18,319 nucleotides of DNA from an uncultured Collinsella sp. (GTDB taxonomy: Bacteria; Actinomycetota; Coriobacteriia; Coriobacteriales; Coriobacteriaceae), in NCBI GenBank assembly GCA_902493515.1, contig CABUPE010000041.1:1-18319 (forward strand). The letters run 5' to 3'. Position 1 is the stretch's first letter; each line of letters begins with the position of its first letter. Shown piece after piece: positions 1 to 7,798 of the stretch. The notes beneath the pieces were generated by a model. The model did not search any database, had not been told where the DNA came from, and saw nothing but the letters and a program-made list of their open reading frames with translations. Both the position numbers and the translations under genes were made by a program.

Positions 1-1
1 G

Positions 2-67
2 GGTCAGCCCGTGGGAGGCCAGGGCGCCGCTGACCGGTGGACGGCACCGAGCCGTCGATTGAACTGA
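2..67 (+). other. End of an upstream transcript, structured; identity unknown
   Basis: This stretch precedes a strong terminator and so is the 3' end of something transcribed on the plus strand. Two possible hairpins are visible: GGTCAGC (2-8) pairs with GCTGACC (29-35), and ACGGC (42-46) pairs with GCCGT (52-56). Two reading frames are also open to a stop, at 60-62 and at 65-67, so it could be the C terminus of a protein. I recognise neither a protein tail nor an RNA family. The left part lies outside the window. Confidence 0.35.
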
Positions 68-70
68 GAA

Positions 71-100
71 GGGGGAGGCCTCGCGGCCTCCCCCTTTTTT
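71..100 (+). terminator. Intrinsic terminator
   Basis: A perfect 10-bp stem GGGGGAGGCC/GGCCTCCCCC closes a TCGC loop and is followed by six T. It ends the transcript entering from the left and isolates it from the acpS operon. Confidence 0.93.
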
Positions 101-150
101 GCGTTTACGGGCTTTTGTCTCACATAGTAGCTGTGTTTTATAACCCTCGT

Positions 151-180
151 TTGTCGCATCTTCTGCGAACGGGCTACAAT
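151..180 (+). promoter_or_regulatory. Sigma-70-type promoter of the acpS operon
   Basis: TTGTCG (151-156) and TACAAT (175-180) are separated by 18 bp. This is the best promoter between the terminator at 71-100 and the first gene. The expected start of transcription near 187 leaves a short leader of about 23 nt. Confidence 0.65.
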
Positions 181-209
181 AACTTAGTCTGTGCGATATG
201 GAGGTGAAC

Positions 210-749
210 ATGGCTGAAGCTGGTATCGGCGTTGATATCGTCGAGATTTCCCGCATGAAATCAATTCTTGAAAAGACGCCGTCGTTTGCTCGGCGTGTGT
301 TTACCGAAGAAGAGCGTGCGTTTTGCGATGCATCATCGCGTCCCGCTGCTCACTATGCGAGCCGCTTTGCTTCGCGCGAGGCGGTACTTAAAGCTCTCGG
401 CACGGGTTTTAGTCAAGGCGTGGGTCGCAAGGATGTTTCGGTTACGCGTGATAAACTCGGCAAACCGAAGGCGCTGCTTTCGGGCCGTGCTCTCGAGATC
501 GCTCAAGAACTGGGTGTTGTTGAAGTCGCTCTTTCCATTACGCTTACAGGAGACTTGGCCGTTGCGAATGCCATCGCGATTACCGAAGATGCTCGGCCTA
601 AGCCAAAAGAGGAAAAGGTGAGCACCAAGAAACGCGTAGCGCAGACATTTAAAGAGGCTCGCTCTGTTTTAGATGAGCTTGAGCAGCTGCAGAATTCAGC
701 ATTGACGGAGCACCTGGGCGATGCTTCGCAAGATACGCTAGGAGCATAG
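210..749 (+). CDS. acpS: Holo-[acyl-carrier-protein] synthase AcpS
   Basis: AcpS moves 4'-phosphopantetheine from CoA to the serine of apo-acyl carrier protein in the cytoplasm, activating it for fatty acid synthesis. The family signature is clear: GVDIVEI near the N terminus with the Mg-binding Asp9, FTEEE..FC at 31-39, and ASREAVLKALG with Glu57 and Lys61. The enzyme domain ends near residue 127. A Lys/Glu-rich tail of about 50 residues follows, making the protein 179 residues against the usual 120-130. The start at 210 is preferred to the in-frame ATG at 198, because GGAGG (200-204) lies 5 nt before 210 and would fall inside the longer reading. It is the first gene of a run of six; its stop codon touches the ATG of the next gene. 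Confidence 0.93.
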   Translation: MAEAGIGVDIVEISRMKSILEKTPSFARRVFTEEERAFCDASSRPAAHYASRFASREAVLKALGTGFSQGVGRKDVSVTRDKLGKPKALLSGRALEIAQELGVVEVALSITLTGDLAVANAIAITEDARPKPKEEKVSTKKRVAQTFKEARSVLDELEQLQNSALTEHLGDASQDTLGA

Positions 750-2366
750 ATGAAACCGGTTTTGAGTACCGAAGAAGTCGTTCGTCTCGAGGATATCATC
801 GAACGCGAAGGGACTTCGAAGGCCGAGCTTATGGAGCTAGCGGGCGAGTTTGCCGCCAACGAGGTCTTGAAGCTCAATCCCGATCGGGTTCTCGTTCTGG
901 TCGGTTTTGGTAATAATGGCGGCGACGGTTGGGTTGCCGCCGATATCCTGAGCCATAAGGGTGTGGACGTGGATATCGTTTCTCCGGTTGAGCCGGATGA
1001 GATTCCTGCTGCTCTGGCACGTCATGTTGCTCGTCGTACTGCCGGCCGCGATGTGCACGTTTGCGTTGGCCCCTCGCGTGACGAACTCGAGGTTTTGATC
1101 GATAAGGCCGATGTTGTTGTCGATTCCATTTTTGGTACCGGTTTCCACGGGAATCTACGTGCGCCGTTCTCCATCTGGATTCCTACGGTCAATGAATGCG
1201 CCGATTGTGTCGTATCCATTGATGTCCCCTCGGGCCTGAATGCCGAGACGGGCGTTGTTGATGACGACTGCATTCGTGCTGAGCATACGGTGACGATGAT
1301 TGCGCCCAAGATTGGTCTGTATAGCGCTGATGGCCCTGAATATGCTGGCGATTTGATCTGCGGCAATCTTTACGACCGTCTTGACGAGGTCATCGATGAT
1401 GTCGACCACGCCGCTGAGATTGTCGAGCCCGGTGACTTAGTTGATTACTTTGCCCCACTGCCTACGAATATCGATAAGTATTCCCGTGGCTCTGTGCTTA
1501 TTGTCGCCGGATCTGCGCAATATCCTGGTGCTGCCATTATGGCGGCCAAGTCTGCAGCTCGCGCGGGTGCTGGTTACGTGGCGGTCGCGGCTCCTGACGC
1601 CTGCGCCAATCTTATTCGTATGGCGCTTCCTTCGATTCCCGTCTTTGCTATTCCGTCTGATTCCCGCGGCTCCTTTGGCGCCGCTGCGCGCATGACGGTG
1701 TGCGAGATCGCAAAGAAGTACAGCTGCGTACTGTGCGGTCCCGGTATGACGACGTCTGCTGGCGCTATGCAGGTGGTTTCGGGCTTGCTCGAGCTTGATG
1801 TACCGCTTATTTTGGACGCCGATGCACTCAACTGCCTTGCTAAGATTGCCATTGACGGTATTGATAGTAATCCCGAGATGTATCGTCGCGAGCAGCCGTT
1901 GGTTATGACGCCGCACTATCGTGAGCTTTCGCGTCTGGTTGCCGGTGACGAGGTGAACGACCTTGGTACCGCGATTGCGGCCGCGCAGAAGGTTGTCTGG
2001 GCTGCAGGCTCCGACAATCTGGTGGTCATTGCCAAGGGGCCGACGACGGCTATCTGTGGCGTTGAGCGTGTGCTGCTGCCGCTCTCGGGTCCGGCTTCTC
2101 TGGCAACTGCCGGTTCGGGTGATGTTCTCGCGGGTATTTTGGCCGGCACGCTTGCCACCATGCGCGACGAGATGGATCGTTGGGAGTTGCTGTATTCGTA
2201 CGCCGTCGCACTTCACAGCTACGCCGGTTTTGCCGCGGCGACGGAGTATGGTGAGAAGAGCGTTATCGCGACCGATCTTATCGACTTGATCGGTCCTGCC
2301 ATGGAACTGGCGGCAAAGGATGCGCTCGAAGATCTGGGAATCATGGACGAAGGGTCGGATGACTAA
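750..2366 (+). CDS. nnr: Bifunctional NAD(P)H-hydrate epimerase / ADP-dependent NAD(P)H-hydrate dehydratase
   Basis: This 538-residue protein repairs damaged NADH and NADPH. The N-terminal YjeF_N domain (about 1-215) epimerises hydrated cofactors; it has the glycine-rich GFGNNGGDG motif at 52-60 and the VSIDVPSGLNAETG segment. The C-terminal ribokinase-like domain (about 240-520) removes water at the cost of ADP; it shows VLIVAGSAQYPGAA, a TPH..E motif, VIAKG, and ATAGSGDVLAGI with the likely catalytic Asp458. The two-domain form is the common bacterial arrangement. GGAG in the end of acpS serves as ribosome-binding site. There is no gap after acpS, so the two are surely co-transcribed and perhaps translationally coupled. 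Confidence 0.93.
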   Translation: MKPVLSTEEVVRLEDIIEREGTSKAELMELAGEFAANEVLKLNPDRVLVLVGFGNNGGDGWVAADILSHKGVDVDIVSPVEPDEIPAALARHVARRTAGRDVHVCVGPSRDELEVLIDKADVVVDSIFGTGFHGNLRAPFSIWIPTVNECADCVVSIDVPSGLNAETGVVDDDCIRAEHTVTMIAPKIGLYSADGPEYAGDLICGNLYDRLDEVIDDVDHAAEIVEPGDLVDYFAPLPTNIDKYSRGSVLIVAGSAQYPGAAIMAAKSAARAGAGYVAVAAPDACANLIRMALPSIPVFAIPSDSRGSFGAAARMTVCEIAKKYSCVLCGPGMTTSAGAMQVVSGLLELDVPLILDADALNCLAKIAIDGIDSNPEMYRREQPLVMTPHYRELSRLVAGDEVNDLGTAIAAAQKVVWAAGSDNLVVIAKGPTTAICGVERVLLPLSGPASLATAGSGDVLAGILAGTLATMRDEMDRWELLYSYAVALHSYAGFAAATEYGEKSVIATDLIDLIGPAMELAAKDALEDLGIMDEGSDD

Positions 2367-2368
2367 TC

Positions 2369-3514
2369 ATGAATAAAGCCGATTTGACGCGCTGGTCCTG
2401 GGTCGAGATCGACCGCGGGGCGCTCCGTCGCAACACGAGGGCCTATAAGAACTTGTTGAATCCACGTCAGCGCCTGTGTTGCGTGGTCAAGGCCGATGCT
2501 TATGGTCATGGAGCTGTTGAGTGCGCCAAGATCATGTATTCGGCCGGTGCCGACATGTTTGCCGTGGCGACGGTTAACGAGGGCGTTGAGCTCCGACAGG
2601 GCGGGATTACGAAGCCCATCCTCATCCTAAGCGAGCCGCCTATCGAGGCCATTCCGACGTTGCTCGAGTTTGATATCATGCCCTCGGTCTATACGTCTGA
2701 CTTTGCTCTTGCGTATGGCGAATGTGCCGTCGCGGCGGGCAAGGTGGGCAAGTATCATCTCGCCATCGAGACAGGTATGAATCGTATCGGCGTACACTAC
2801 ACACAGGTGCTCGACTTTGTCCGCGGTATTAATTTCCATCGCGGTATTCAGTGCGACGGCGTATTTACGCACTTCGCCACGGCCGATGAACCTTCGGGCT
2901 GGGACTACAAGCTGCAGTGTCAGCGCTTTACCGAGGCCGTTCAAGCCATTAAGGATGCGGGTTTTGAGTGCGGTATCGTGCACTGCGCCAACACGCCGTC
3001 CTCGATGCTCGACCCCTCGATGCATTTTGATATGATTCGCGCCGGCGTTGGCTTGTATGGCATGCAGCCGTGCGAGCTGAGTGGCCGCGTGATGCAGCTT
3101 GATCCCGTTATGAGCGTCCATGCGCGCGTGACGCGCGTGGCACACCCTGCGATGGGTGAGGGCGTGGGCTACGGTTTTACCTACCGCGTACCGCGCACGC
3201 GCGTTCAGATCTGCACGCTGCCGATCGGTTATGCCGACGGCCTATCGCGTACGCTTTCCAATCGTATGGATGTGCTGTATCGCGGCGAGCGCGTGCATCA
3301 GGTTGGCAATATCTGCATGGACCAGTTTATGGTCGCCATTCAGTCCAACCCGGCACACGAGATTCCCGAGGCCGAGTATGGTGACGAGATGATTATTGTC
3401 GGCCGCGATGGCGATGCCGAGATCACTATGGACGAGATGGCCCGACTGCGCGGAACGATTAACTACGAGGTCGCCTGCGGCTTTGGCATGCGCCTCGACA
3501 AGGTCTACGTGTAG
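2369..3514 (+). CDS. alr: Alanine racemase
   Basis: A PLP enzyme of 381 residues that interconverts L- and D-alanine, supplying D-alanine for peptidoglycan. The PLP lysine is Lys41 in VVKADAYGHG. The second catalytic base is Tyr268 in GEGVGYGFTY, contributed by the C-terminal beta domain. The segments LPIGYADGLSR and VGNICMDQFMV are typical of the family. Only 2 nt separate it from the preceding gene and no strong ribosome-binding site is seen, which suggests coupled translation. Next to acpS and the cofactor-repair gene it forms the order common in Gram-positive genomes. Confidence 0.96.
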   Translation: MNKADLTRWSWVEIDRGALRRNTRAYKNLLNPRQRLCCVVKADAYGHGAVECAKIMYSAGADMFAVATVNEGVELRQGGITKPILILSEPPIEAIPTLLEFDIMPSVYTSDFALAYGECAVAAGKVGKYHLAIETGMNRIGVHYTQVLDFVRGINFHRGIQCDGVFTHFATADEPSGWDYKLQCQRFTEAVQAIKDAGFECGIVHCANTPSSMLDPSMHFDMIRAGVGLYGMQPCELSGRVMQLDPVMSVHARVTRVAHPAMGEGVGYGFTYRVPRTRVQICTLPIGYADGLSRTLSNRMDVLYRGERVHQVGNICMDQFMVAIQSNPAHEIPEAEYGDEMIIVGRDGDAEITMDEMARLRGTINYEVACGFGMRLDKVYV

Positions 3515-3522
3515 GAGTCGCC

Positions 3523-4143
3523 ATGGGCGTCATGCACATCCCCGGCCATACCCATCAGGCACCACGTGAGGTCGCACTCGAGGAAATTGAGGCCGTTCTG
3601 GGCGATTGTCACCTCTGCCAGCTCTACCAGTCGCGTCACAATATCGTGTTTGGCGTGGGAAACCCCCGCGCTCGTGTGATGTTTATTGGCGAGGCGCCGG
3701 GCCGCAATGAGGATTTGCAGGGCGAGCCCTTTGTGGGGGCGGCAGGCGAGGACCTCAACGGCATTTTGTCGCTGGCGGGGCTCAAACGCGAAGACGTCTA
3801 CATTGCCAACGTGCTTAAGTGCCGCCCGCCGGGAAACCGCAATCCACGTTCCGAGGAAGTGCTGGCTTGCTCGCCGTTTTTGCGTGAGCAGATTCGAAGC
3901 ATCTGGCCCGATATTATCGTGACGCTCGGCAACCCCGCGACGCACTTTGTGCTTAAGACCGAGATTGGCATTACTAAGCTGCGCGGCAGGTTCCACCAGA
4001 TGGGGCATTTTGTAGTAATGCCTACGTTCCATCCGGCAGCAGCGCTACGCAATCCGGCGTGGCAGGAACTGCTGGAGGAAGACTTTAAGATGCTGGGCGA
4101 CTATCTGGAGCGACATCCCGCGCCAGAGGACGCCTCGGAATAA
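3523..4143 (+). CDS. udg: Family 4 (iron-sulfur) uracil-DNA glycosylase
   Basis: Removes uracil from DNA as the first step of base-excision repair. The 206-residue protein has the family 4 hallmarks: four cysteines placed for a 4Fe-4S cluster (Cys29, Cys32, Cys100, Cys116), motif A GEAPGRNEDLQGEPFVG (56-72) that binds uracil and the phosphate, and motif B HPAAAL beginning at His170. KCRPPGNRNP around the third cysteine is highly typical. AGGAG overlapping the alr stop codon lies 5 nt before the ATG. The first 15 residues are His/Pro-rich and not part of the usual fold. Its position between alr and tsaE makes it part of the operon, although its pathway is unrelated to its neighbours. Confidence 0.95.
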   Translation: MGVMHIPGHTHQAPREVALEEIEAVLGDCHLCQLYQSRHNIVFGVGNPRARVMFIGEAPGRNEDLQGEPFVGAAGEDLNGILSLAGLKREDVYIANVLKCRPPGNRNPRSEEVLACSPFLREQIRSIWPDIIVTLGNPATHFVLKTEIGITKLRGRFHQMGHFVVMPTFHPAAALRNPAWQELLEEDFKMLGDYLERHPAPEDASE

Positions 4144-4155
4144 TAAGGAGCATAT

Positions 4156-4662
4156 ATGTCCCTGGAGCGCCTGGGGGTAGGTACTTACAAAACGACTTGC
4201 GCTGCCGATACGGAGTACTTTGGCGAGCTAATTGCACCGTGCCTTGAGGACGGCGATGTGCTCATCCTGACCGGTGGCCTGGGAGTGGGCAAAACTCACT
4301 TTACCAAGGGCGTCTCGCGCGGGCTGGGCGATGGGCATATGGTTACGAGCCCTACGTTTGCGCTCATGGCCGTTCACGATCAAGGCCGTATTCCGCTGTT
4401 TCACTTTGATCTATACCGCCTGGAGCATGCCTACGAGCTCGAGGATACGGGCATTTTCGATGTGCTGGGCTATGAGGGTGCTTGCCTGCTGGAATGGGGC
4501 GAACAATTCCAAGACGAGCTGACGGATGAGTATCTTTCGGTGACGCTCAAGCGTGATGAGGGCGACAGCGATGTGCGAACGATAACGCTCGAGGCGCACG
4601 GTGACCGCGCAATGGAGCTTTCCCATTTGATTGATAAGGCTGTACAAGATGAGCTTGCATAA
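4156..4662 (+). CDS. tsaE: tRNA t6A-modification ATPase TsaE
   Basis: TsaE is the ATPase that works with TsaB and TsaD to transfer threonylcarbamoyl to A37 of ANN-reading tRNAs. The 168-residue protein has a Walker A loop GGLGVGKT (40-47), then SPTFALM, HFDLYRLE and LLEWGEQF, all in the family order. AGGAG lies a few bases before the ATG. Its 3' end overlaps the next gene by 14 nt, and that gene carries TsaB and TsaD on one chain, so all of the complex except TsaC is encoded here in adjacent frames. Confidence 0.95.
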   Translation: MSLERLGVGTYKTTCAADTEYFGELIAPCLEDGDVLILTGGLGVGKTHFTKGVSRGLGDGHMVTSPTFALMAVHDQGRIPLFHFDLYRLEHAYELEDTGIFDVLGYEGACLLEWGEQFQDELTDEYLSVTLKRDEGDSDVRTITLEAHGDRAMELSHLIDKAVQDELA

Positions 4663-7033
4663 CGACAATGCGCTGGTGGTGGCGCTCGATACTTCGACCG
4701 ACATGCTTGCCTGCGCGGCAAGCTGGATTGATGGGCAGACGGGCGAGACGAAGCTCGTGAGTGGCGACCACATGTGTCGCCGTCACGCCAACGTTGAGCT
4801 CGTGAATACCGTTGATGGCGTGCTGGCTCAAGCCGGTCTGGATCGCAGCGATGTTGGTTACTACGTGGTCGGCCGCGGCCCGGGGTCGTTTACGGGTGTG
4901 CGCATCGGCATCTCCACTGCCAAGGGCCTCGCGCGCGGTGCCAATGTTCCGCTGCTGGGCGTGTCGACGCTCGACGCTTGCGCTTGGACGGCGTGGAAGG
5001 CTGGCGTGCGCGGCAAGCTTGGTATCTTGGCCGATGCTATGCGCGGTGAGGTATATCCGGCGCTGTATATGCTGGTCGATGAGGGTCCCGAGCGTCAATT
5101 TGAGCGCGAACACGTGGTCAAGGCCGCCGTGGCGCTCGATGAGTGGCGCCAAGCAGCGGACTGGGACCAGGTTCAGCTGACCGGTGACGGTCTCGTGCGC
5201 TATGGCAAGCTGCTGGGTGAGGACGAGACCGCCCGCTGCGTGGAGCGCGACCTGTGGTGGCCTTCGGGCGAGGGCTTGCTGCTCGCGCACGCTGCGGGTG
5301 ACGGCGATCCGGCTCGCGTCCTGCCGATTTACACACGCCTTTCGGATGCCGAGGAAAACGAGCGCAAGCGTCTTGGTCTTGCCGAGAGTGCGCAGAGCGA
5401 AATTACGGGCGTTGCCGATGAGCTCGCCGGTCGTCATCTGCAGTTCCGTCCCATGGGCGCGGCGGATGCCGAGGGCGCGAGCGCGCTGGAGGCTGCCTGC
5501 TTTGAAGGTGCCGGACACGAGGCGTGGACGCCGGGCATGTTCTTGTCCGAACTGGGCGAGGACGTCGCTGCGCCGCGTAGTTGGTGGGTAGCACACGACG
5601 ACGGCAAGCTGTTGGGCCTTGCCGGCGGTATGGTCGTGGACGGTGATGTGCAGATTCTGGATGTCGCCGTCGACCCGGCACATCGCCGTGAGGGCATTGC
5701 CCGCAAGCTGCTGTCGCATGTGAGCTATGATGCCCAGATGCTCGGCTGCACCACGGCTTCGCTCGAGGTTGAGGACGGCAACGAGGGAGCGATCGCGCTT
5801 TATAACGCTCTGGGCTTTACCGAGGCAGGACGGCGCCGCGGCTACTATGGTGCCGGCAAGGATGCCATCGTCATGACGGCTCCGCTGCCCCTGGTGCTTC
5901 CGGTCGACAATGCTTCGCCCGAGCCGACGGCGGCAGAGCAGCGCGTATGGCCGCTGCCTGCGCCTGGGCGCTCCGAGGGGGAGCGTGCCGAAATTGAGCG
6001 CCGCCGCCTAGTGCTCGCTATCGAGAGTTCCTGCGATGAGACGGCCGTGGCGATTATCGATTCGAATGGCAATATGCTGGCCAACCAGGTGTCGACACAG
6101 ATTGATTTTCATGCCCGCTTTGGCGGCGTGGTGCCCGAGATCGCCTCGCGCAAACACGTTGAGGTGATTGTGAGTGTCGTGGATGCGGCGCTCGAGGATG
6201 CCGCGGCATCGCTTGGTCTTGAGGGTGGAGCCATTGCCCCCAGCGAGCTTGCTGCCGTGGGCGTGACACAGGGTCCGGGCCTGGTGGGCGCCCTCGTGGT
6301 GGGCGTTGCCTTTGCCAAAGGCTTTGCGTATGCTGCCGGCAAGCCGCTCGTATGCGTCAACCATCTGGAGGGGCACCTGTTTGCCAACTTGCTGGCGCAG
6401 CCCGACCTCAAGCCGCCGTTCATCTTCACGCTTGTCTCGGGCGGGCACACCATGCTCGTGCACGTAAAGGCATGGGGCGACTACGAGGTGCTCGGTGAGA
6501 CGCTCGACGACGCCGTGGGCGAGGCCTTCGACAAGGTGGCCAAGGCGTTGGGCCTGGGCTATCCTGGTGGCCCCATCATTTCCAAGCTGGCCGAGACGGG
6601 CAATCCCCGCGCGATTGACTTCCCCCGTGCGCTCAATAGTAGGGGAGACTATCGATTCTCGCTTTCGGGCCTTAAGACGGCGGTGACGCTCTACATCGAG
6701 CAAGAGACCAAGGCCGGGCGCACGATTCACCTGCCCGATCTGGCAGCTTCGTTTGAGGCGGCGGTCTTTGACGTGCAGTACAAGAAGGCCAAAAACGCAT
6801 TGCACGCTACCGGATGCAAGGAATACTGCATCGGTGGCGGCGTCTCGGCTAACCCGCATCTGCGCGAGATGATGATCAAGAAGCTTGGGCGTCAGGGGAT
6901 TCGCGTAACGGTGCCGCCCTTGTCTGCCTGTACCGATAACGCAGCCATGATCGCGGAGGTCGCCCGCCGGAAATTCGACCGAGGTGAAATATCGCCGTTC
7001 GACGTCGACGCCGATCCGAACATGACGCTGTAG
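4649..7033 (+). CDS. tsaB-rimI-tsaD: TsaB-RimI-TsaD triple fusion (t6A complex subunits plus GNAT acetyltransferase)
   Basis: One 794-residue chain holds three enzymes usually made separately. Residues 1 to about 240 are TsaB, with ALDTSTDMLACAA and the GRGPGSFTGVRIG signature. Residues about 262-413 are a GNAT domain of the RimI type, with the acetyl-CoA loop DPAHRREGIARKLL and the NEGAIALYNALGF segment; RimI acetylates the N-terminal alanine of ribosomal protein S18. Residues about 450-794 are TsaD, with AIESSCDETAVA, the metal-binding HLEGH (His572, His576), the VSGGHTM loop, DDAVGEAFDK, and CTDNAAM with Asp763. All three look intact. Linkers of 25-40 residues separate them. The start at ATG 4649 is chosen over an in-frame TTG at 4631 because AAGG lies 9 nt upstream of it. 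No frameshift or internal stop is present. RimI-TsaD and TsaB-RimI pairings are known; the full three-part chain is rarer. Confidence 0.95.
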   Translation: MSLHNDNALVVALDTSTDMLACAASWIDGQTGETKLVSGDHMCRRHANVELVNTVDGVLAQAGLDRSDVGYYVVGRGPGSFTGVRIGISTAKGLARGANVPLLGVSTLDACAWTAWKAGVRGKLGILADAMRGEVYPALYMLVDEGPERQFEREHVVKAAVALDEWRQAADWDQVQLTGDGLVRYGKLLGEDETARCVERDLWWPSGEGLLLAHAAGDGDPARVLPIYTRLSDAEENERKRLGLAESAQSEITGVADELAGRHLQFRPMGAADAEGASALEAACFEGAGHEAWTPGMFLSELGEDVAAPRSWWVAHDDGKLLGLAGGMVVDGDVQILDVAVDPAHRREGIARKLLSHVSYDAQMLGCTTASLEVEDGNEGAIALYNALGFTEAGRRRGYYGAGKDAIVMTAPLPLVLPVDNASPEPTAAEQRVWPLPAPGRSEGERAEIERRRLVLAIESSCDETAVAIIDSNGNMLANQVSTQIDFHARFGGVVPEIASRKHVEVIVSVVDAALEDAAASLGLEGGAIAPSELAAVGVTQGPGLVGALVVGVAFAKGFAYAAGKPLVCVNHLEGHLFANLLAQPDLKPPFIFTLVSGGHTMLVHVKAWGDYEVLGETLDDAVGEAFDKVAKALGLGYPGGPIISKLAETGNPRAIDFPRALNSRGDYRFSLSGLKTAVTLYIEQETKAGRTIHLPDLAASFEAAVFDVQYKKAKNALHATGCKEYCIGGGVSANPHLREMMIKKLGRQGIRVTVPPLSACTDNAAMIAEVARRKFDRGEISPFDVDADPNMTL

Positions 7034-7045
7034 CTGGTACGGCGC

Positions 7046-7180
7046 GGTCCCCGGACGGAGGGGCCGGATATAAGGTTTCCTGCTCTACAGTCCTGCGCAA
7101 GACGAAGGCCACATTAAGTGGCCTTCTTTGCGTGCGGAACTAGCGATAAACCTTATATCCGGCCCCTCCGTCCGGGGACC
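7046..7180 (+). repeat. Hairpin element, copy 1: perfect 33-bp inverted repeat around a 69-nt core
   Basis: The arms 7046-7078 and 7148-7180 are perfectly complementary over 33 bases (outer end GGTCCCCGG, inner end TAAGGTTT). The 69-nt centre holds a second hairpin: GAAGGCCAC (7105-7113), loop ATTAA, GTGGCCTTC (7119-7127). Its stem can extend outward through GCAA/TTGC and GTCC/GGAAC. Transcribed, this would form a rod of about 135 nt with an asymmetric internal loop. It starts 12 nt after the tsaD stop codon. The right arm is followed by TTTCT only, so it is a poor classical terminator, though it could end transcription or protect the 3' end. The core recurs at 12118-12186 and, in reverse, at 7357-7424. 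Confidence 0.9.
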
Positions 7181-7319
7181 TTTCTGTGTCGATATAGCTT
7201 CTGAGCTGGTTTGGCGTCGACAACGTCCAGCAAAGTTAACAAGCTAGTGTCGAATTTCCGGCGTTCTTTAGCTGAAAGAAAAAAGTTGGTGTGCGGAGCT
7301 TTGCTCCGCATTTGGGATG
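7181..7319. other. Intergenic spacer with a small hairpin
   Basis: This spacer lies between two element copies. The only clear structure is TGCGGAGC (7292-7299), loop TTT, GCTCCGCA (7303-7310). Read on the minus strand it is followed, after a gap, by six T, so it may act weakly as a terminator. A short minus-strand open frame crosses the spacer but starts inside one element and ends inside the other. I see no credible gene. Confidence 0.4.
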
Positions 7320-7470
7320 GGAGCCCCTCGGGAGCGGGCGGGCGTATACAAGGTTTATCGCGAGTTCCGCACGAGCCGGAGAGCACTTAATGTGCTCTCC
7401 GTGCGAGCAGGACTGTAGAGCAGGAAAGTTCATATGCGCCGCCCGGCTCCCGCGGCTCTCAGGGGCATCT
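7320..7470 (-). repeat. Hairpin element, copy 3, inverted and diverged
   Basis: Read on the minus strand, 7424-7357 repeats the core of copies 1 and 2, including CTGCTCTACAGTCCTGC and TGCGGAACTCGCGA. The apical loop is again ATTAA, but its 9-bp stem is GGAGAGCAC/GTGCTCTCC, three base pairs changed on both sides. The outer arms (about 7329-7356 and 7425-7452) still pair over most of their length with several mismatches, wobbles and bulges, and weaker complementarity reaches about 7470. It is therefore an older or decaying copy. It lies 140 bases from copy 1 and points toward it. Confidence 0.8.
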
Positions 7471-7563
7471 CTCATGCAAAAACTGTCGTGGGGTAAAGTC
7501 CGAGGTCAGTGGCGTTTTATACCGAGAAATCTAAAAAAGTTGAAAATTCATTACAAATTTGCG

Positions 7564-7592
7564 TTGACTTTAGGTAACTAAAGTTTCATACT
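7564..7592 (+). promoter_or_regulatory. Promoter for the cstA leader
   Basis: TTGACT (7564-7569), a 17-bp spacer and CATACT (7587-7592) make a good sigma-70-type promoter in an AT-rich patch. Transcription from about 7599 gives a leader of about 235 nt before cstA, long enough for regulation. The bases between element copy 3 and this promoter (7471-7563) hold nothing else I can name. Confidence 0.6.
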
Positions 7593-7663
7593 CCTTTTCA
7601 ACCACTGGGGGATGTGAACACGCACGGATCGTTCGCATCATGATTGAAGAGGATTTCTTAGAC

Positions 7664-7708
7664 ATGTTCACGCATCAGCTAAACATTATCAGCGTAGTAA
7701 TTATCTGA
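7664..7708 (+). CDS. Possible 14-residue leader peptide upstream of cstA
   Basis: A short frame reads MFTHQLNIISVVII and stops at 7706-7708. Half of its residues are Leu, Ile or Val, as in leader peptides of branched-chain amino acid attenuators. AAGAGGA (7647-7653) lies 10 nt before this ATG; a longer in-frame start at 7640 adds eight acidic residues but has no good ribosome-binding site. The stop codon lies within a stem that pairs GCATCAG (7672-7678) with CTGATGC (7705-7711), and an intrinsic terminator follows at 7760-7798. The arrangement fits ribosome-controlled attenuation, but I have not found a convincing antiterminator, so this stays tentative. Confidence 0.4.
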   Translation: MFTHQLNIISVVII

Positions 7709-7710
7709 TG

Positions 7711-7798
7711 CGGGTTAGCACATACAGCTAGCCCGTACGATAACGGGCGGCTGATGAAGATGAGGGCCGTCGAGCGCAACCGACGGCCCTCATTTTTT
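7711..7798 (+). terminator. Leader hairpins and intrinsic terminator ahead of cstA
   Basis: Two hairpins compete for the same bases: CGGGTTAGC (7711-7719) with GCTAGCCCG (7727-7735), or GCCCGT (7731-7736) with ACGGGC (7743-7748). They are followed by a terminator, ATGAGGGCCGTCG (7760-7772), an 8-nt loop, CGACGGCCCTCAT (7781-7793), with six T at 7793-7798. It sits 35 nt before the cstA start and downstream of the promoter, so it must be conditional or partial if cstA uses that promoter. This implies transcription attenuation. Confidence 0.75.

Noticed and set aside
7046..7180. Reading the inverted repeat as an invertible promoter switch
   Set aside because: The 69-nt centre is itself largely self-complementary and has no promoter boxes, and no recombinase gene is present; the same orientation is seen in copies 1 and 2.
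7153..7475. Short minus-strand frames of 77 and 79 residues between tsaD and cstA
   Set aside because: They begin or end within the hairpin elements, lack ribosome-binding sites and show no domain; they come from repeat sequence.
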